Assembly (NCBI RefSeq): GCF_004115155.1 | Contig: NZ_RDSM01000001.1 | Span: forward strand, 2,418,001-2,482,000 | Source of the DNA: Granulicella sibirica | Lineage (GTDB): Bacteria; Acidobacteriota; Terriglobia; Terriglobales; Acidobacteriaceae | Direction: 5' to 3' | DNA length: 64,000 nucleotides | Shown: piece after piece, positions 53,881 through 62,700 of the stretch | Layout of the letters: the number at the start of each line of letters is the position of its first letter | How positions within the stretch are numbered: the first letter of the stretch is position 1 | The notes under the pieces: generated by a model | Database searches by the model: none | Seen by the model: only the letters and a program-made list of their open reading frames with translations | Told to the model about the DNA's origin: nothing | Translations under genes and position numbers: made by a program

Positions 53881-54834
53881 TTAGTTGCCGGTCTTGGAAG
53901 CGCCGGGCATTGGGGGTACGGGAACCGGCGGGGGCGGGGTCTTGCCCTCGGCCGTCAGTGCAGCGTCGATGACGCGATAGACATATTCGATCGGTAGAGC
54001 GCCTTCGAGACGTTCTCCATTGATGAAGAGAGCCGGGGTGGCCTGAACACCGAGCTTCTCACCTTCCTTGCGGGACTGGGCGATTGCGGAGCCGTCCTGC
54101 TTTGCGACGCAGGCGGTAAGCGCGCCGCTGTTTACTTTCTGACGTTCGCCTTCTTCTTTGGTGAGTTTGTCGAGATCATCATTGGCCTTGGCGAGGCTGT
54201 GATCCGCTCCGCCAAAGTCGCCGGCATGGGAGTGGATGTAATCGACCGCGTTCCAGTAGCCCGTGGTGCTCTGAATTCCAAGGCAGTTGGCGTCGATGGC
54301 AGCTCGGATTGCCCAAGGATGCTGATCAAGAGGGAAGTCTAGATAGACGATTCGAACCTGGTCCTTGTAGCGGGCCATCAGGGCAGGAAAGATCTGGGCG
54401 TGCATTTTCGCGCAATATGGGCACTCGAGGTCGTCGAAGCCGACGATGGTGACAGGCGCGCCTTCCGGGCCTCCGCGCGCGGGCCGTCCGGTGTCGGAGA
54501 CCAGGGTCTTCGGATCCTGGCTGATGTCGTAGCGACTGAACTGGGCGAGGGTTTTGTTGTCGTCGGAGAGGAGGAATGTAATGGGCTTGCCGGTCTGCCC
54601 GTCGGCGGCGAAGTTGACGCTGATTTCGTCGTAGCCGGGGATCTCGCTCTTATGACGGTCGGAGACGGAGAGGACGTAGTCGGGTGGGATGTTCGACTTG
54701 GAGCGGATGAGGACTTCAATGCGGCGGGTGAGTTCGGGAGTGAGGGTGGCTTTCGGGGCCTGTGCGTGGCAGCTTAGGGTGCTCAGGGCGAGGGCTAAGG
54801 CGAGGGCGCGGAATGGAGTGACGGCAGTCAGCAC
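53881..54834 (-). CDS. DsbA-like periplasmic thiol oxidoreductase
   Basis: A 317-residue exported thioredoxin-fold protein with signal peptide ALALALALSTLSCHAQA. An N-terminal domain of about 100 residues (PDYVLSVSDRHKSEIPGYDEISVNF) precedes the DsbA-like fold, where the active site reads C138-P-Y-C141 in DLECPYCAKMH. A cis-Pro loop TPALFINGERL follows. The role would be making or isomerising disulphides in the envelope. Located 54 bases after lptD, whose product has several cysteines. Confidence 0.93.
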   Translation of the reverse strand: MLTAVTPFRALALALALSTLSCHAQAPKATLTPELTRRIEVLIRSKSNIPPDYVLSVSDRHKSEIPGYDEISVNFAADGQTGKPITFLLSDDNKTLAQFSRYDISQDPKTLVSDTGRPARGGPEGAPVTIVGFDDLECPYCAKMHAQIFPALMARYKDQVRIVYLDFPLDQHPWAIRAAIDANCLGIQSTTGYWNAVDYIHSHAGDFGGADHSLAKANDDLDKLTKEEGERQKVNSGALTACVAKQDGSAIAQSRKEGEKLGVQATPALFINGERLEGALPIEYVYRVIDAALTAEGKTPPPPVPVPPMPGASKTGN

Positions 54835-54888
54835 AGTCTTTGATTATCGCATGTTGAGGTTGCGCGGGTGGGTTGGGTGCGGGCTCGC

Positions 54889-57501
54889 TTAGAAGAGGCG
54901 TTCGGCGCGTTTGAGGTTGCCGGCGGTGCCTATGTTCGCGAGGGTGATGTTAAAGCGATAGACGTTTTCGTTGCGGACGGAGCCTAGTTCGTACTTGCGG
55001 TACTCGACGGAGAAGCCGCAGCAGTCCCAGTTGTAGGAGGTCTGCAGAGCGGCATACTGGACCGAACCTACGTTGAGGTCCAGGCCGGCGTTTCCGGCGA
55101 CCGAGAGGCCCGCGCGAGTGGGGGCGCCGAAGCCCAGGAGTACGCGCATCTGGCTGAAGTCGGAGACGGCGGATGCGATGCCCTCGGAGTATGAGCGGCC
55201 GGGTGCGTTGAGGCGGGCGTAGGAGAGGCCGGCGAAGGTGACACCCTCGTGGACGTCGACGAAGACGTTTGAGGAGGTGAACTTCTTTGCGCCGGTGTCG
55301 TAGTCGACGTCCCATTCGAAGTCGACCTTTTCCGAGGCGCGCATGCGGAGACGGGAGATGAGCGGGGAGATCTCGCGGGGCTCGGTGAGGAAGGCAATTC
55401 CGGAGAAGTCGAGGGTGGAGTCGAAAAGGTTGCGGCGTCCGTTCTGGACAGCTCCGCCGAAGGTGGGGTTGAAGAAGTATTTCTGGGTGAGACGCCAGGT
55501 GATCCACTCGCGAGTTCCGCAGCCGGGCTGGGGGGCGACGCTGTCCGTGGGGGTGTCGATCATGCTGTCGACGGAGCTGAGGAGGGGATTTTCGATCTGT
55601 TCGGCGTCGGTGGTGCAGGGGGCCTTACGCGCGCGGGGGCGGAGGAAGAGGCGCTGCGTGACGCCATATTCAAGCTCGTTGGTGTTGCTGGCCAGGTCTC
55701 GGTCGTCGAAGCGGAGGATGTTGGCGAAGTTGTTTATGCCGGTGACGTAGCGGTAGGTCACGGAGGGCTCGACGGTGTGTTTAACGTCACTGCCGAGGAC
55801 GCGGCGGATGAAGCCGGAGTCGAAGGTGCGTTCGATAACGGGGGCGCGGGCGTCGACCTGGATCTCGACGTCGGAGCGATTGATGCCGGCGGTGCTCTCG
55901 GTAGGGTTCGGGATGATGTTGGAAGAACGGCTGCGGTTGTAGTAGGTTTCGCGGGCGCCGATGCTTGGGCGGAGATGCCAGCCTCCGGCGTTCAGAGGGT
56001 AGGCAAGTTCGGGATGGAGATCGAATCGCTCGACGACGCCAGCGGTCTGGAAGTTGGGCTGAACGCGCTTGAGACCCGAGGCGTCGACGTCGAAGTTCCA
56101 GACGAAGCCGCTGCGGCCGAGGGCGTGGTCGACGGAGGAAAGATCGAGGGATGGGACGTGGAAGATCCGGACTTGCTGGCCGACAATGATGGAGCCGTCG
56201 GCGGCGACGGAGGCGATTCGTTTGAGGCCCTGGTAACGGTCGACGAGGCCGGTGGCGACGTATCCGTCGTGGTCGTGAGTGACGTAGACGTCAGAGAGGA
56301 TGTCGGAGGAGACGGCCTGGTTGAAGCTCTCGGAGAAGGCGGCGCGGTAGGTGAAGGAGGAGAGGTACTCGACGTCGGTGGCGACGCGGGTGTGAGGGGT
56401 GAAGTCGTGACGGCCGGAGAGAAGGAAGTCCTCGCCGCCCTGGTTTGCGGAGCCCTGGAGACGATCGAGGAGGCCGGAGTAGTGGGCGCGGACGAAGTCG
56501 TCGTTGCGGCCACGAAAGCGGAAGGTGGCCATCTGGGAGTAGCCACGGAGGGAGAAGTACTCGGCGCCGACGGTGAGGTCGGTGCTGCGGTTGATGGCGA
56601 GGTAGACCTGTTCGCCGATGATGAGGCCCTTGGAGGAGGACTGTGAGATAACAGGGATGAGGAAGCCGCTCTGCCGGTCCTCGGTGTCAACGGCGTGGGT
56701 GACGTACGGCAGGTAGAGCACGGGGACGTTGACGAGGTGAAAGATGCTGTTACTGGCCCTAGCGCGTTCGCCGTCGATGTTGAAGTGGCCGGCGGAGAGG
56801 ATCCAATCGGGATGGGGCAGGGCGCAGGAGGTGACGGAGCCGTCGTACACGTCGTAGGCCTGGGGGCCGGTTTTGACGACAAGGCGGCCGTTGAAGAGGA
56901 AGGGGTTGCCGTTGGTGTAGACGAGGCGGGAGTTTTTCTTCTTGATGCCGACCGAGCCCTTGACGTCGTAGAAGCGGCCAGTCTGGGTCTTGAGGTTCAT
57001 GGTGCCGTGGGAGGCTTCGATACGTTCCTGGTTTGTGCCCCCGGTCGCGACGAGATGGCCGGTGGCGACGAGGTCGCCGGATTCGCGGTCGTACTCGACG
57101 TGATCGGCCTCGACGGTGCGGTCGCCGTAGGTGATGACGACGCTGCCATCGAGGGTGAAGTGGCCGGCCACCGTGGTCTGGGTATCGGCAAGGATCTTGA
57201 TGTCCGAGGCTTCGTCTTTGGCGGGAACGATCCGGGCGACGGGGTATTGCGGGGGAGCTTCTGGAAGGTCTTCCGCTGTTGCCTGGGGGGGTGCCTTGGT
57301 GGTCAACTCCTGGGCCGAGAGTTGTGCCCTCGATAAAGAGAGCAGCGTGGTAGTTAAGAAGATGAAGCTACCCAATTGAGATTTCAAGCGGGGCAAGCGA
57401 GGCTTTCCTGGTTGCGTAGGCTGAGTAGGGAATGGAATGCAGGGAATGGGCTCCGGAAGTGGAACCAACTGCCGGCCGCCTGCTGAACTGCCTTGATTCA
57501 T
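54889..57501 (-). CDS. lptD: LPS-assembly protein LptD
   Basis: LptD is the outer-membrane barrel that inserts lipopolysaccharide at the cell surface. The 870 residues have an N-terminal OstA/LptA-like beta-jellyroll (ITYGDRTVEADHVEYDRESGDLVATGHL, VTSCALPHPDWILSAGHF) and a large barrel (ending near KYELGSVRNENVYRFNITLANIG). Cysteines are seen at TSCALP, PCTTDAE, QPGCGT and NWDCC, consistent with the disulphide-bonded LptD family. The annotated ATG 57501 puts the hydrophobic signal about 40 residues in, so a downstream TTG start is possible. It is divergent from the RDD gene. Confidence 0.92.
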   Translation of the reverse strand: MNQGSSAGGRQLVPLPEPIPCIPFPTQPTQPGKPRLPRLKSQLGSFIFLTTTLLSLSRAQLSAQELTTKAPPQATAEDLPEAPPQYPVARIVPAKDEASDIKILADTQTTVAGHFTLDGSVVITYGDRTVEADHVEYDRESGDLVATGHLVATGGTNQERIEASHGTMNLKTQTGRFYDVKGSVGIKKKNSRLVYTNGNPFLFNGRLVVKTGPQAYDVYDGSVTSCALPHPDWILSAGHFNIDGERARASNSIFHLVNVPVLYLPYVTHAVDTEDRQSGFLIPVISQSSSKGLIIGEQVYLAINRSTDLTVGAEYFSLRGYSQMATFRFRGRNDDFVRAHYSGLLDRLQGSANQGGEDFLLSGRHDFTPHTRVATDVEYLSSFTYRAAFSESFNQAVSSDILSDVYVTHDHDGYVATGLVDRYQGLKRIASVAADGSIIVGQQVRIFHVPSLDLSSVDHALGRSGFVWNFDVDASGLKRVQPNFQTAGVVERFDLHPELAYPLNAGGWHLRPSIGARETYYNRSRSSNIIPNPTESTAGINRSDVEIQVDARAPVIERTFDSGFIRRVLGSDVKHTVEPSVTYRYVTGINNFANILRFDDRDLASNTNELEYGVTQRLFLRPRARKAPCTTDAEQIENPLLSSVDSMIDTPTDSVAPQPGCGTREWITWRLTQKYFFNPTFGGAVQNGRRNLFDSTLDFSGIAFLTEPREISPLISRLRMRASEKVDFEWDVDYDTGAKKFTSSNVFVDVHEGVTFAGLSYARLNAPGRSYSEGIASAVSDFSQMRVLLGFGAPTRAGLSVAGNAGLDLNVGSVQYAALQTSYNWDCCGFSVEYRKYELGSVRNENVYRFNITLANIGTAGNLKRAERLF

Positions 57502-57567
57502 GCTTGTACGCGTACCACCAGATTCAGGCTAAACGATTTCACGGAAGCGGGTCAGGGTTTGAGCAAA

Positions 57568-59058
57568 ATGAGCGCTGCACAACTGGAGACGTCCGATCAC
57601 GACGAGGCGTTAGCGCACATGGTGTCCTCGCCACTGAAGCAACAGGTGGCGGAACGGCTGGCGGCGCATCGGGCCCGGCGCACGAGGATTGGCCGGGAGC
57701 AGACGAGTCACCAGCCCACGCTGCTTGAGGCCCCGGCTCCTGCCCCGGCACGTGTGAACAAGATCGCCGCCGCGGTGGCGGAGCGATATGCGCAGTCGCA
57801 GAGCTACAACGCGTTTCTTCAAGCCGAAGCGGAGAAGGCGCTGCAGCAGGCGCAGGCGGCGGCGGAGGTCGCGGCACGCAATGCCCGAGCGATCGCCGAG
57901 GCGCAGAGAGAGATGCTCGCTGAGATGGCGCACAAGGCAGAGATCGAGGCGGCGGAACGGGCTGTGTTTGCGCCAGTTCTGGTTGAGCCGATCGCGCTCG
58001 CACCGGTCGTGGTTGCGCCAGTCGTGGTTGCGCCGGTTGCGTTCACTCAAGTTGCCGAGATCTATGTAGAGCCAATTGCGGAGCCGTTGGCTGTAGAGCC
58101 GCAGGCGCGGTGGTTCAAGGAAGAGATGCCACCAGCCGCCGCTCCTGTTGCGCCGCCGGTGGCGAAGCAGAAAGTGACCGTGAAGCAGACGTCGTCGTCC
58201 GGGTTCTCGGTGCGGCTGTATGAGGATGTTGGACGGCCTCACAAAGATGTGTCGCGGCGGGAGGGGAGTCTCGATTTTGAAGCCGAGGTTCGCCTGGATG
58301 ACGAGGAGAGACGGGCGCTCGATGAGGAGATCGAGTTTCGGCAGGCTCCTACGTTTGAGCTGGAGCGGCCCACGACTCCTATTCCGGGAAACCTGCTCGA
58401 GTTTCCCCGGCAGCTTGTTGCGACGCGGAAGGCTCGGCCTCGGTATGCCGAGGGGCCGCTTCGCGAAGATGGCGCGATGGCCCATGACGGAGCACAGCTT
58501 CGAATCTTCGAGGTCGAGGCGACGCAGATCTCGGCGGCTCCGGCAGGGGAGTCGGTGGCGCCGGAGTGGTCTTCGATCTGGCTCGATGCGCTGAAGCCCG
58601 AGGTGCAGGAAGAGGTTGTTGAAGAGAAGGAGTACTCGGTGGTGCTGCCACCGCAGACTGCTCCGGTTTCGCGACGGGTCATGGCTGGGTTAGTTGACGG
58701 ATGCCTGGTGACTGGCGCTACGGTGGCGTTTGGGACGGGGTTTGCGTATTATGCGCCCGCACTGCCTTCGCTGCCGGTGATGGGCATTGCGGCGGGTGGG
58801 GTGTTGGCGGCATTCTTCCTGATATACCAGATGCTCTTCTTTACCTTCTCGGATTCGACCCCTGGGATGCGGTACGCGCGGATCGGGCTGTGTACCTTCT
58901 CGGACGACAACCCAACTCGTGCAGCGATGCGGCGCAGGACGTTTGCCATGCTGCTGGCCTTGCTTCCGCTTGGTTTTGGATTCCTGTGGGCTTGTCTTGA
59001 CGATGATCGGCTGGGGTGGCACGATCGCATCTCGCGGATGTATCAGCGAAGCTACTAA
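57568..59058 (+). CDS. RDD-family membrane protein with long cytoplasmic Ala/Glu-rich region
   Basis: A 496-residue protein. Residues 1-370 are charged and low in complexity (ERYAQSQSYNAFLQAEAEKALQQAQAAAEVAARNARAI coiled coil; VVVAP repeats), with many Pro/Glu stretches. The C-terminal 130 residues are an RDD domain with three hydrophobic helices, RRVMAGLVDGCLV (the Arg-Asp signature) and TPGMRYARIGLC, ending in RLGWHDRISRMYQR. RDD proteins are small membrane proteins of mostly unknown function. ATG 57568 is where the charged region begins. It is divergent from lptD. Confidence 0.8.
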   Translation: MSAAQLETSDHDEALAHMVSSPLKQQVAERLAAHRARRTRIGREQTSHQPTLLEAPAPAPARVNKIAAAVAERYAQSQSYNAFLQAEAEKALQQAQAAAEVAARNARAIAEAQREMLAEMAHKAEIEAAERAVFAPVLVEPIALAPVVVAPVVVAPVAFTQVAEIYVEPIAEPLAVEPQARWFKEEMPPAAAPVAPPVAKQKVTVKQTSSSGFSVRLYEDVGRPHKDVSRREGSLDFEAEVRLDDEERRALDEEIEFRQAPTFELERPTTPIPGNLLEFPRQLVATRKARPRYAEGPLREDGAMAHDGAQLRIFEVEATQISAAPAGESVAPEWSSIWLDALKPEVQEEVVEEKEYSVVLPPQTAPVSRRVMAGLVDGCLVTGATVAFGTGFAYYAPALPSLPVMGIAAGGVLAAFFLIYQMLFFTFSDSTPGMRYARIGLCTFSDDNPTRAAMRRRTFAMLLALLPLGFGFLWACLDDDRLGWHDRISRMYQRSY

Positions 59059-59077
59059 AGGCGCGTCGGGTATCCTG

Positions 59078-59575
59078 ATGCAAGGAATACCCAGGATCCC
59101 GGTGCCTCATCTCCCTTTTAGTGTCCATCTGACCTCACACCAACAGGCGGCGGCCGCCGGTGTGGGGTTGTTCGCCGTGGCGGCAGGCGTCTTCCTTATG
59201 GTGCTTCGGAAGCCGAGACCGACTCCGGAGCAGGTGGAACGAGCTCGGCGGGAGAGACTGGCTCTGACCGGGCGGATCACGGATGGGAGTCTAGTGGATA
59301 CGACCATGGTCGATGGGAGTTTTCTGGGGGAGGATTTCCGGACGGACGAGACGTCGCCGCACAAGCTGATGTATCACTACGGGATCGCAGGAGTGCGGTA
59401 TGAGGCGGTGCAGGATGTGTCGGTGCTGCAGGATCGGGTGCGGGGGGTGCGGATCGACCTGCCGATCCAGGTGCGGTACGACCATTTGAATCCGGCAGAT
59501 TCGATTGTGGTGGCTGAGGATTGGAGCGGGTTGCGGCTGCGGCGTGGCGATGAGACGGACCAGGCGCAGGCTTGA
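59078..59575 (+). CDS. Membrane protein with DUF3592-like domain
   Basis: A 165-residue protein with one helix near the N-terminus (AAAAGVGLFAVAAGVFLMVL), then a basic RKPRPTPEQVERARRERL and a beta-rich domain (MYHYGIAGVRYEAVQDVSVLQ, GVRIDLPIQVRYDHLNPADSIVV) like the DUF3592 family. ATG 59078 lies 19 bases after the RDD stop, so the two probably share a transcript. Function unknown. Confidence 0.72.
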   Translation: MQGIPRIPVPHLPFSVHLTSHQQAAAAGVGLFAVAAGVFLMVLRKPRPTPEQVERARRERLALTGRITDGSLVDTTMVDGSFLGEDFRTDETSPHKLMYHYGIAGVRYEAVQDVSVLQDRVRGVRIDLPIQVRYDHLNPADSIVVAEDWSGLRLRRGDETDQAQA

Positions 59576-59581
59576 GTTGGC

Positions 59582-60526
59582 TTACGGCATGCCCATCTGG
59601 GCGTTGCCAGCGGTCACCATGTTGACGATGCGCTGGATGAAGATGGCGCGGGTGTTGATGTGGCGGGCGACGTCGGGTAAGAACTCGGTGATGAGATTGT
59701 TGACCGGGTCGGTGGCGAGGCCGGTGGCGATGCGCTCTACCGTGGATGGGCCGTTTCCATGGACGCCGGGGACGTAGAGGTTGCTGATCTCGGCGCTGAT
59801 GGGGTAGGTGAAGAGGACGGCGTAGTTGGGCATGGAGGAGCCGTCGTCGTGCTGGGCGATGATGGTGCGGGAGAGAGCGTGGACAAGGCGGTGGCGGAAG
59901 GGGGCTCCGGGTTCGCGGTGATAGTGGGGATCCTCATGGAAGAGTGAGGGAATGAGAAAGGTTCCGAAGAACTCGCCGGTGACGTCCTGGGAGAAGCTGT
60001 AGCCGGTGTCGCGAAGGAAGCCACCGAAGCCCGGGCCATAGGCGGTGTGTGAGTTGGTGTCAACGGTGAAAGCGGCAGTGCCTACGATGGTGATGATGTT
60101 GCCGGGATCGCGGAAGTTATGGAAGGCGAGGTAGGCCTTCTGGGTGGGCGTCATGGGAACGGGCGCGGTGGTGTCGAGGAAGCGGTGGTAGGGGTTGATG
60201 GCGATGCAGGGGGGCTGGGGCTCGCCGGTGACGAGGGCCGAACTGGGGCAGGGTGGCAGCGGTGCGGGGGCGGTGGGGAGACTCCAGCTTGGAGCGTTGG
60301 GGAGGGCTTCCGTGTGGAACGCGGGGAGCGCGTCGACGTAGGCGAGGGTTTCGTTCTCGCGGACGATCGCCGCGATGGTTGATTCGGCAGACCCGGAGCC
60401 TTCGGTGAGGACGGTTGCGCTGACGGCGTGCGGGGTGGAAGTGTGAAACGTGGTCTGAGCGTGGAGCGCAAGACCGGGCAACAGGAGGAGGGAGGTGATA
60501 TCGAGGCGTCGTCTTCGCGGCGTCAT
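59582..60526 (-). CDS. Secreted acidobacterial protein of unknown function
   Basis: A 314-residue exported protein with signal peptide DITSLLLLPGLALHAQT, a Pro-rich N-terminal linker, then a conserved-looking domain with FHNFRDPGNIITIVGTAAF, GFGGFLRDTGYSFSQDVTGEFFGTFLIPSLFHEDPHYHRE and TIIAQHDDGSSMPNYAVLFTYPI. Alternating hydrophobic segments suggest helices in the membrane or a periplasmic helical fold. No catalytic motif I can name. It is convergent with the DUF3592-like gene, six bases away. Confidence 0.75.
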   Translation of the reverse strand: MTPRRRRLDITSLLLLPGLALHAQTTFHTSTPHAVSATVLTEGSGSAESTIAAIVRENETLAYVDALPAFHTEALPNAPSWSLPTAPAPLPPCPSSALVTGEPQPPCIAINPYHRFLDTTAPVPMTPTQKAYLAFHNFRDPGNIITIVGTAAFTVDTNSHTAYGPGFGGFLRDTGYSFSQDVTGEFFGTFLIPSLFHEDPHYHREPGAPFRHRLVHALSRTIIAQHDDGSSMPNYAVLFTYPISAEISNLYVPGVHGNGPSTVERIATGLATDPVNNLITEFLPDVARHINTRAIFIQRIVNMVTAGNAQMGMP

Positions 60527-60826
60527 GGTCTTGCTCCTTCCGGTTCCTTTCTTCCTATCGACGGATTCCTTTTCTTCTGCTTCGTAAGACGCAAATCTTT
60601 CGGGTCGGGTTATGACGCTTTTGGGGAGTTTTTTGGGGTGGTGGGAGTCACCGGTCGTCGTGGCCGATCAGCGGCGATGGGGAGACGCGGCTCCGAGGAA
60701 TCTCACGAGGCGGACCTCTTCCTAAAAATAGACGAGTGATGCAGAAACGGTGTCCTTCCCCTGATCACTATGGGAATGGCCGATGATAAGCATCGTCCTA
60801 TCTCTCGAGCACCCTGGAAGGACCGT
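60527..60826. other. Divergent intergenic region, no gene seen
   Basis: About 300 bases separate the leftward secreted protein (start 60526) from the rightward 600-residue protein (chosen start 60827). It carries T-rich and G-rich runs (GGGGAGTTTTTTGGGG around 60624-60640) and presumably both promoters. No convincing -35/-10 pair or open frame was recognised. Confidence 0.5.
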
Positions 60827-62629
60827 ATGTCTTATCTTTTCAAAGGAAAGCTTTGCGGCTATCTCTGCGTCGATTGTTCCGAGCCTCTTTCGGACATCAT
60901 CGTCCGTCTCTATCGTCATCAGCCGAATCAAAATGTGACAAGACTCGCCGTGGCCAATCCCAAGGACACGCTTGCCGTCCTCGATGCCGAGACGCTGCGC
61001 GGCAAAGAAGGTTCTCTCTTGGCGGAGGGCCGGACTGACGCGCAAGGCGCGTTCGCCATCGAAATCAGCGAACGCGGCTACGAAGGGGAAGCGTTCGAGG
61101 TCGATATCTATTGCGGCACCGTGCCGCACCGTAAGGTGGGCCGCAGGGTAGCGGAGCCGCGGCAGGCGACCATCACCACGATTCAGCCGATCTGGGGACG
61201 CACAGACGGCGGGTTCGTGGCGGGTTGGAATTACTGCATTCCGTACCGGTTCTGGTGCTACTTCCGGAGTCTGTTCGATGCGTGGGTGATCTGTGGGCAC
61301 GTAACGCAATGCCAGACGAAAGGCGCGATCGCAAATGTGAAGGTCACAGCCTTCGATACGGACTGGATCCAGGACGATGATCTTGGCTCTGCGTTCACCG
61401 ACGCCAGCGGCCACTTCCGCATTGACTACACGCATGAAGACTTCGAGAAGACACCGTTCCCTTTCATCAGCTTCGAGCTGTCCGGCCCGGACCTCTACTT
61501 CCACGTGGAGGACTCCGGCGGCACGGTGCTTCTGCAGGAACCCTCATCGCGCGGCCGCGACCGCGATAGGGAGAACTCGGGGCCATGCTTCTGCGTCGAC
61601 CTGTGCGTTGACGTCAACCCTACCCCGCCGTTCAACAATCCCCTGTTCACGCACGTCGGTGACTTCGACATCAGTGGCGACATCAGCAGCACGAATGGAC
61701 TCACCAATAAGATGGTGCTCGGCCACGGCGGTCCGAACTACGGATTCACAGGCGACCTGAAGCTCAAGGGCTTCTGCCCGAAGACTTCGCCCGTGGGAAG
61801 CCCCGATCCGATGCAGTACCGCTTCCTCTACACGACTCCGACGGTTCTCACCCAGCAGCCGATCACCGGCGGGATGCTGACTCCGGTCGTCGTAGGAACA
61901 CGGCTCATTCAGTGGGACGTGTTTGGCACGGGCCTCGCCTATACCTTCCAGGACCTTTACATTCAGGGTTCGGGCGCGACACCGGATCCCACGCCGACGC
62001 CTGTGCTGCCTCCCGGAACACCGTGGGGTGCGCCGCCACCACATATCATCGTTCCCGACGCGGATGGATGGATCGCGGTCGACCAGAATGGGCTGGATAG
62101 CGGATTCTATGGCCCTCTGCTACGCTTCGTCTCGGCCTCCGTCGTCACCGGAGGGGTCGCGCCCGGGAACGGGGCGGGCCTTGCTCTTACGACGCCCGAG
62201 GGGGGGATGAGCATCAGCATCTTCTTCGAGGCCGGTCCCATCGGTCAGCCTGCTACCTTCACGAACAACCTGCCGAATATCTTCATCAATAACTGGACCC
62301 AGGTCTCGGAGCTGGACTTGACGGAGTTTCATACCGTCGGGGCTACTGCCTGCTCGGAGATCACGAACAGCCTGGATATCCTTTACACAGCCGACCACGA
62401 GCTCATGGCTTCGTGGGGCCTGGGAATCAGTAGCGCGGCGACTATCCCACTTCCACTGCCGGTATATCCAAGCGGCTCGGCACCCCGAGGCGGAATAGGA
62501 ACATTTCACATCGATGTGTCGCTGTGGCCATCCTGCTCGTACCTGATCGGATTGACCACACGCAAATCGCTCACCGACGGGGAGACAGATGACTCCGGCG
62601 CAACAAGTCAACTGACGTTCTGTAAATAA
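60827..62629 (+). CDS. Large cytosolic protein of unknown function with transthyretin-like beta domains
   Basis: A 600-residue protein of no known family. ATG 60827 follows GGAAGGA. Upstream in-frame ATGs at 60770 and 60776 lack a ribosome-binding site. No signal peptide or transmembrane helix is visible. Residues 1-110 and about 160-260 look like two transthyretin/carboxypeptidase-regulatory-like beta domains (FKGKLCGYLCVDCSEPLSDIIVRLYR ... GRTDAQGAFAIEISERGYEGEAF; VKVTAFDTDWIQDDDLG ... TDASGHFRIDYTHEDF). A middle domain follows (VGDFDISGDISSTNGLTNKMVLGHGGPNYGFTG) and then a C-terminal half rich in Gly/Pro/Thr. It carries many cysteines. Possibly an assembly or host-interaction protein, which is inference. 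Confidence 0.7.
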   Translation: MSYLFKGKLCGYLCVDCSEPLSDIIVRLYRHQPNQNVTRLAVANPKDTLAVLDAETLRGKEGSLLAEGRTDAQGAFAIEISERGYEGEAFEVDIYCGTVPHRKVGRRVAEPRQATITTIQPIWGRTDGGFVAGWNYCIPYRFWCYFRSLFDAWVICGHVTQCQTKGAIANVKVTAFDTDWIQDDDLGSAFTDASGHFRIDYTHEDFEKTPFPFISFELSGPDLYFHVEDSGGTVLLQEPSSRGRDRDRENSGPCFCVDLCVDVNPTPPFNNPLFTHVGDFDISGDISSTNGLTNKMVLGHGGPNYGFTGDLKLKGFCPKTSPVGSPDPMQYRFLYTTPTVLTQQPITGGMLTPVVVGTRLIQWDVFGTGLAYTFQDLYIQGSGATPDPTPTPVLPPGTPWGAPPPHIIVPDADGWIAVDQNGLDSGFYGPLLRFVSASVVTGGVAPGNGAGLALTTPEGGMSISIFFEAGPIGQPATFTNNLPNIFINNWTQVSELDLTEFHTVGATACSEITNSLDILYTADHELMASWGLGISSAATIPLPLPVYPSGSAPRGGIGTFHIDVSLWPSCSYLIGLTTRKSLTDGETDDSGATSQLTFCK

Positions 62630-62645
62630 CCCAGGGAATTCTGGA

Positions 62646-62669
62646 GCGGGCCATCAACTAACGGCCCGC
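62646..62669 (+). terminator. Hairpin between convergent genes
   Basis: GCGGGCC, a ten-base loop, then GGCCCGC gives a 7-bp GC stem 17 bases after the stop of the 600-residue protein. The following CCTGTTCTCT is a weak U-tract, so terminator function is probable only. Confidence 0.5.
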
Positions 62670-62700
62670 CCTGTTCTCTATGTCGTACTCAAGAAGTTGG

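Noticed and set aside
60624..60650. G-rich run that could form a G-quadruplex
   Set aside because: Only two runs of four G and one of three; the fourth run is GG, so the motif is too weak.
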